A stretch of DNA of 64,000 nucleotides from Phoronis australis (Eukaryota; Phoronida; Phoronidae), in assembly GCA_002633005.1 (NCBI GenBank), contig NMRA01000185.1, positions 431,854 to 495,853 on the forward strand. Reading direction: 5' to 3'. Of the stretch, positions 58,342-64,000 are shown one piece after another. The position numbers and the translations under genes were made by a program. The notes beneath the pieces are model-generated. The model did no database searches, was not told where the DNA came from, and was given only the letters and a program-made list of their open reading frames with translations. Each line of letters begins with the position of its first letter. Position 1 is the stretch's first letter.

Positions 58342-59010
58342 TTCAGATGATTTGTTCCCTGATACAATTGACGTTTTTCAATTGTTGTCAATGCCTTGGG
58401 TGATTCAGCTTTATAAAGTGATACTTAATTATTTATTGTCGCTTTTAATAATTGACTGTGAGCTCAGAGAGCACCATCGTTCGCCAGGTTTTCTCGTAAC
58501 GAGACAGAACACGTTTATTTCCGGACTAACAGTACAGGTCTTCGTTCTTAAACAACTTAAGGCTGCTATTATGCGATTATCTGATATTCAAGTTCTTACG
58601 CCCCGTCAGTGCTCCTTATGCTCTTGAATATTTGGAAGTTTTCTAAACCCCTGTATACACACTACACTTTTTGGTATATGACTTTTCGTATGCTAAAAAG
58701 GTATGTGTAAGCAGATGTTCCAAAAAAATTTGGCTGGTGGCATGACTCATACCCAGATGTGCACAAGATGGTTTCACGAAACTTATGAGCCAAATTCATG
58801 TGACGAAATCGAGAAGGGTTTTAAACTATCTTAAGAAAAACTCCAGAGACATGAAAAGTGCCAAAAACTTACCAGGATGCATGGAAATTTCACTATTTGG
58901 CTACAAAAACAAAAAAAATGTCTGACACGGGAGGGGGTTTCCCCGCCCCGCTCGGCGTCATGCGCCTAGGATTCGACCTTTGCGGGAATCCTAAACCCCC
59001 CTTACTCAAA

Positions 59011-59026
59011 CGTAGATCCGCCACTG
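59011..59026 (-). mobile_element. hAT-like terminal sequence (right-facing)
   Basis: CGTAGATCCGCCACTG is the exact reverse complement of the end at 56,699. Inside it lies a C-rich stretch (AAACCCCCCTTACTC), the mirror of the G-run at the other end. Confidence 0.5.
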
Positions 59027-59152
59027 GAATACATAGTTTGAGTTCAACTGTGCACACCCATGTCAACCATTTCACACCAAACAGCACCCATATCAATGAC
59101 AAGCGTTTATCTGTTCATTGATTTATTTATTATCAGCATTGTTGTTACATAA

Positions 59153-59211
59153 GTTATTATTATCATTATTATTATTATTATTATTATTATCATTATTATC
59201 ACTATTATTAT
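59153..59211. repeat. Trinucleotide microsatellite (ATT/TTA)n
   Basis: About 20 ATT triplets with occasional ATC interruptions. A shorter (TTA)n run lies at 60,386-60,404. Confidence 0.95.
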
Positions 59212-59219
59212 GTTTTATA

Positions 59220-60670
59220 CATTATTTTATTTTGGTTCAACTTAATATCATAAGGACTCGAATAAATGTACACTATCTTACATTTCAAAATGATCATCTG
59301 TCTGTGTACCACAAATGACAACTCTACAGGATTCATCACAAAATGATTACAGTAATGGCAATTGTTCCTAAAGTTGCATTTCACCTGGTTAAGCTGGCTA
59401 AAAACAAAATAATTGAGTTTTTTACTCTCACAAAATTGGTCCCAAGTATTCCTTGCCATGACAGGATTGGATTTCTGTTACCAACAAGAACATAGGAACC
59501 ATAAGGGACTCAAGAAAATGCTTCAGCATTGGTAACACAAACACAACCATCAAAAAGAAATCATTACCTTGTGAAAGGCCACATTTGACTGTTTGTTTAT
59601 GGCCGACCATACATTTATTTTCATGTGAAATTAATATTACACAAGACTAAGAAACCAGTACAGAAAATTAATAACTCTACCATCACTGACAGTTCAGTAA
59701 TTCATATTTGCAGTAGACAATAATATTGATACCTTAATTAAAGACCAGACACATTCATCATACAGCAGTAGACGTTGACATTTGTTTCGCCTGAATGGTG
59801 CGAAATTATGGTTCTTATTCTTAATATGGGGGGAAAGGTTTTTTGTGGATTGTGATCAGGTCCTATTTATGGCCGTGATACGGGAAATGCGGGCGAAAAA
59901 TGCCGTGTTTTGTGAATGGAGATCTACAGCGACTGGCTCGAAATGCCCTTGATACCTGGAATCGGGATAAATAACCCCTGGGACTGAGAATGGGACCCTT
60001 TTCCCCCTCTTAATAGAAATAATGCTAACATGATTCTTGTTGGTAATTGCAAACATATGTAATAATTGTATTACATTTCCCATTCCAAAATTAGTGCCAC
60101 TTGGAGACATGCAACACGGATTAAAGTGGGCGTTCCAATGCAGGATTATTGTTGTGATACAAAAACAGTATACTGTTTCATGATCACCGATAATCTCAAG
60201 GTGTACAGAACAGCTGGCATGAGCGCACTGTTAAATTTAACTGGGTCAGACAGTAAACAAACAGATGCACTCAGAACTCAGACCCTCATCAAAACAAGAT
60301 AACTACATGATTGGTCCACAGCCTCATCCTGGGTATTAATAGGATTACAATTATCATTGGAGTGATTATGAAACTATGGCTACCATTATTATTATTATCA
60401 TTACTGCTGAGCCAATGCTGCAAAATTAGTTCGGCTGTGTAAAGAAGCAAAGCACTTTATTTACAAACATACACAGTTCGTGGGCGTGGAGTCAATCCCA
60501 TGACCTATTTTTATTAAAAGTGCGACCTCTCTTGATTGTCACCTGTTTTACCAAAGGAAAAAGGTGGCGGAAAGTAAAATCAGAAACAAGCAGAAGTATT
60601 CAACGGTAAAAACACTATGGAGACCTATATGTGCACTTTTATCAATTTACAAAAAAATTTAGACTATGAA
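59220..60670. other. No recognisable feature
   Basis: AT-rich DNA. Frames up to 84 codons without motifs or splice support. Confidence 0.4.
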
Positions 60671-60679
60671 TATACCATA

Positions 60680-60884
60680 TGGTAAATGGCTGTATTACGA
60701 TGCATGATACACAGATGCATCCTAAGGTTGTACAAAGATGCTTCTTAATAAAGCCATTTACAATGTGGTTGTATTATTATAAACAACAAATACATGATGC
60801 ATCTTCACACAACCGTTAACCATGTGGTTGCATTAAGTTGCATCTTAAAACAACCACATGCTAAATGGCTGTATTAAGAGCATC
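60680..60884. repeat. Array of alternating inverted repeat units (~25 bp)
   Basis: A unit of the form AARTGGYTGTATTAAGATGCATC occurs in alternating orientation: forward at 60,682; reverse at about 60,714 (GATGCATCCTAAGGTTGTAC); reverse at 60,737 (AGATGCTTCTTAATAAAGCC); forward at 60,763 (AATGTGGTTGTATTA); reverse at 60,796 (GATGCATCTTCACACAACCG); forward at 60,820 (CCATGTGGTTGCATTAAGTT); reverse at 60,848 (AAAACAACCACATGC); forward at 60,860 (GCTAAATGGCTGTATTAAGA). Almost any two neighbours can pair as a hairpin. No coding capacity. Confidence 0.7.
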
Positions 60885-60889
60885 ATAGG

Positions 60890-63855
60890 TAGATGTGGAG
60901 CCCCTCCTCAAGCTGACCACAAATATTTTGAAACTCTACCTGCAGGAGACCTCAGGTAGCATATGGAAATCATCAATAGTCATACATTCTTATCAAACAA
61001 GGACAGCAAAGTAGAAATTTTTGTGCATGTCAATATATACAAGTTCATGATGGATTAACAATTGCAGACAAGCCTCCATCTATTTCAGCTGTCTGGCCAA
61101 GGACATGGTCATGACCCCAGAAGGTCAAACGAGAGAGAAACGGCAAATGATTTTTTGCATTTTGTAATTTTATTCATTACATTATTAAGTGGGCGCACTT
61201 AATGAATAACCATTGTTTAGATTTCTGCTACAGCTTTAACTGATCAGAAAAGCAAATGTAATAGTAATAAACTGAACAAACAGACCAAATATTGTCTACG
61301 GGTAAACAAGTCTAGTCATTTGAACATGAAAAGCCTGATAAAAATACCTTGATGTCAATAGCATAAAATTGGGTCGCTTGAAATCCAGCAAATAACCTAC
61401 TGGTCAGCTCAGGTCATAAGGTCATTTCAGGCAATGACCAAAGCAAAACATAAGAACTAAAAAGGCCAAGCTTAATAGTACGCATAGTGGGAAGAACAAC
61501 TCACATTGTAACATATTCAGATATATCCAAACTAAACATACAGTACAAGACAAAAGTAATCACACAAAATACTATTTTGCCATCATGTCTCCTGAATTCT
61601 GTAAATAGCAAACACTACTGGTAACAAATATTGGGAAGACAAAAATAAAATTTCTGTTAATTTCCCATCATTCTCAGTTATGGAGGTTACTTTGGCAACA
61701 ATTTCAGCTTCCATCCAGCTGACGGGATGGGGATTTTCAGGTCATTTGTCTAAATACTTTTGGCAGAAACTCAAAGGGTATTGTTTAACCATGATACCTT
61801 ATTCACTATATGTATATACATGAGCATACATTATATATTTATTTACCTGTTCAAAAACAAAGCTTTCCTGCCCTCATAATTGATTTCTCGTTCAAAGCAA
61901 TTTTGTACATTTTTGTCAACTCCATCTTCAGTCATTATGACCTTATGACCAAAACCGGTATATCTGAACAAACTGTGTGTCCTCTCTCCTAACACCAGGT
62001 ATCACTTTCTGTGTATTTAGAAGAAAACAACAGTTTTGAGAAGGCACCCCTACCATTAGGGCTTTCATAACCTCCTAAAACTTAAAGCTATATTTCATCA
62101 TGTTTTGTTGCCTAAAAATGAAGTGGGATAGGGCCTTTTAGTTCAATCATCTTCAATTCAAGTCCATTCCTTGAAATTCCTTGTTTTGGTTTTTGTTTTG
62201 GGGTGGTGTCCTTCATTTTAGTTGTTGAGAAGGTAAGTAAGGATTTCAAATTAAGCACCGTAATAGGTGTGGAACTTTTTGTGATGGACCAAATAGAGTT
62301 GATACATTTGTTGACTGGGCAGCTCATAGCTGATTACAGGTCCAAGTTTGTTATTTTGGCTTCACCCAATAAACATTGTGTGGGTCTTGGAACATTTCGG
62401 CAAGAAATTTGTACACAAAACAAGATTATTCATTTCCAAACAGTTGTGTCTGATTGATCGAACCCCGACTTCTTACTAGCTTCTGGCTGTGGTTCCCAGA
62501 ATAGAATCAAACAATTTTATCAGTGGTATATTAAGGGTTATCTCCCATGAAGATGCCTTAGTGTTAGTGGGAGTTTCCTATTTAATTCGCAAATTGGTTC
62601 AGAGGCGGACTTAAGCTTCAAAGAAACCAAGTTCTAATTGTTCAATGTAGGTGTAGAAGCTTGCTCAACACCATTTGGCAACTGGCCATTTTCAAAATAG
62701 AGATTGTGCAGGCAAATTAAACACGAAACAACTACGTTGACAACCAATTTCAAGGAGACAATAGCACTACCAGGCATCTGATTTTACCAAACATCTTTAT
62801 TAATAAACATTTACAATTTACAACCAAACTTACAATCACTGAACATGCCAGGCCTGATTACAAATGCAAAGCACACACTAAAGATGTCACTGACACTACA
62901 CTGTCACATAAAGGTCAATAATAAGAACGGCCATTCTGAGTTTTTCTCAAGAAAACAAAACGACCCAAAAAGGGAAAAGTAGCTTTTTGATTCATCTTTG
63001 AAACAATAAAACTTAAATATTTACTGAGCGTGATGGGAAATGATACCAAATAGTTGCAAATATATTAGTTAGGTCGCCCTTCAGGAGTCACGTGACCACC
63101 TTGACTACGTATCACCACCCAGGAACATAGGAAACATAGAAATACAAAATGTTTGATTTGAAATTAATTCCAATACATGTTCTTAACATTATACTCATGC
63201 TGTGAAAAGATCTGAAGGTATTTTTATCACACATTTGACAAAAATAGCTCGGAAATGTGCGGAAGGTTGCAGACTAGCCATTAACATGCAAAACGTTATG
63301 TCTTTCTTGCGGAGATCACTTGGCAAAAACCCAAAGCGTGTTCCAGACTCAATCTGTAAAATAAAACTACCCTCATGTCAATCAGTAAAACATATTCATT
63401 ATGTGACATCAATTAAAGGCATTAGTCAAACCCAGCCTTATCAAAATTCACTAGTAATTCGCAACCTAACCATGTGATATCAACTCTGAACAAACCAATT
63501 GTTTCTCCAATCTTATTACATAAAGCTTTGCATTTGATATAAGACGCCATCAATGATGATGTCACCACTCCTTGTTTAAGTAAGCAGTGATGTCAATAGA
63601 AAGATGGAGGACTTTGACCCATCACACAGCAAATTTCACAATGACGTGGCGGATTTCACGCTGACTGAAGTGAAATCAGGGACTGAGATGGAGTTTGATT
63701 AAGCATGCATTGATATCGCAGCGTTCCATTAGAATTTCTTGGAACTTTATAATTTAGTTTTCAGTAGACGTCAGAGTATCTTCTTGAAGTAGTCAAACAA
63801 AGAGTTTCTGACAAAATGGTAATTTTATCTTAATTAACATAAATCTTTTAAGACG
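60890..63855. other. No recognisable feature
   Basis: AT-rich DNA with short frames (62,203-62,457 and 63,202-63,477 plus strand, 84 and 91 codons) lacking domains, splice-site pairs or repeat identity. Confidence 0.4.
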
Positions 63856-63858
63856 AGC

Positions 63859-63895
63859 AGTGATAGCGCACTGGTTGCAAAGTCAGGAAACATTA
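63859..63895 (+). repeat. Possible tRNA-like SINE head fragment (A box)
   Basis: AGTGATAGCGCACTGGTTGC is followed by AAAGTCAGGA, resembling the D-arm part of a tRNA, including an A-box-like TAGCGCACTGG. There is no B box within the expected 30-60 bases, so it is not an intact tRNA. It may be the front part of the same kind of SINE head as the fragment near 49,010-49,085. Confidence 0.2.
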
Positions 63896-64000
63896 AAAGT
63901 CAAAATAAGCAATTTTCTGAAGTTTCGCGCAATACGAATTGTGCTCATTATTACGCAATTAAATTTCTCTTTAACATCTGAAAATATAACAAAAATCACA

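Noticed and set aside
63859-63895. Intact tRNA gene
   Set aside because: Only an A-box-like half is present; no B box, acceptor stem pairing or anticodon loop could be placed.
1-64000. CRISPR arrays, bacterial operons or phage genes
   Set aside because: Repeats here are minisatellites, MITEs and hairpins without spacer-repeat regularity, and there is no dense coding; the sequence is animal-like nuclear DNA.
1-64000. Conserved animal microRNAs
   Set aside because: Looked for let-7, miR-1, miR-9, miR-92 and miR-124 mature sequences by eye and found none; this is not an exhaustive search.

Overview
This window looks like non-coding, repeat-laden nuclear DNA from an animal, most likely a marine invertebrate. 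No open frame exceeds about 140 codons. DNA-transposon relics, hairpin repeats and micro/minisatellites are dense. Short open segments are bounded by GT/AG splice signals. One repeat has the architecture (hairpin ends, tandem monomers of about 145 bp, an ACGG-rich tract) known from 'pearl'/Helentron-type elements of bivalves and sea urchins, but I cannot name the species. I see no prokaryotic gene layout, CRISPR array, rRNA or intact tRNA.

Layout. 1-6.9 kb: slightly more CpG-rich, essentially featureless. 6.9-7.1 kb: a Cys/His-rich fragment resembling the second half of a PHD-type finger (minus strand). 9-11 kb: a short hairpin repeat, a 16-bp and a 45-bp tandem repeat and a foldback element. 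16-31 kb: the best candidate genic interval. Six short minus-strand segments with splice-like edges and compatible phases can be read as exons of one unidentified gene, and at 30.7/31.2 kb there is a duplicated exon-like segment, one copy frameshifted by an internal 41-bp duplication. Interleaved are a plus-strand frame (16.35-16.98 kb), an in-frame 21-bp repeat, a trinucleotide microsatellite and the pearl-like array (19.86-20.72 kb).

23.9-42.2 kb: scattered MITE/hAT-like relics, two full copies of a CAGGGCTTGGAA-terminated MITE with exact 6-bp target duplications, a partial pearl-like copy and a near-perfect 70-bp palindrome. 43-51 kb: mostly empty, with one strong splice-flanked segment. 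51-61 kb: another pearl-like copy, two more hairpin repeats, G-rich transposon ends, a degenerate array with a GGTCYCGYGACGGACCA core, and an array of alternating inverted repeats at 60.7 kb. The last 3 kb holds nothing I recognise beyond a possible tRNA-like SINE head.

Most notable observation: each of the five tandem monomers of the pearl-like element carries, in the same orientation, a sequence close to the CTCF core consensus, spaced at roughly nucleosome-core length. All exon calls are inferences from reading frame and splice signals; none was identified by homology.
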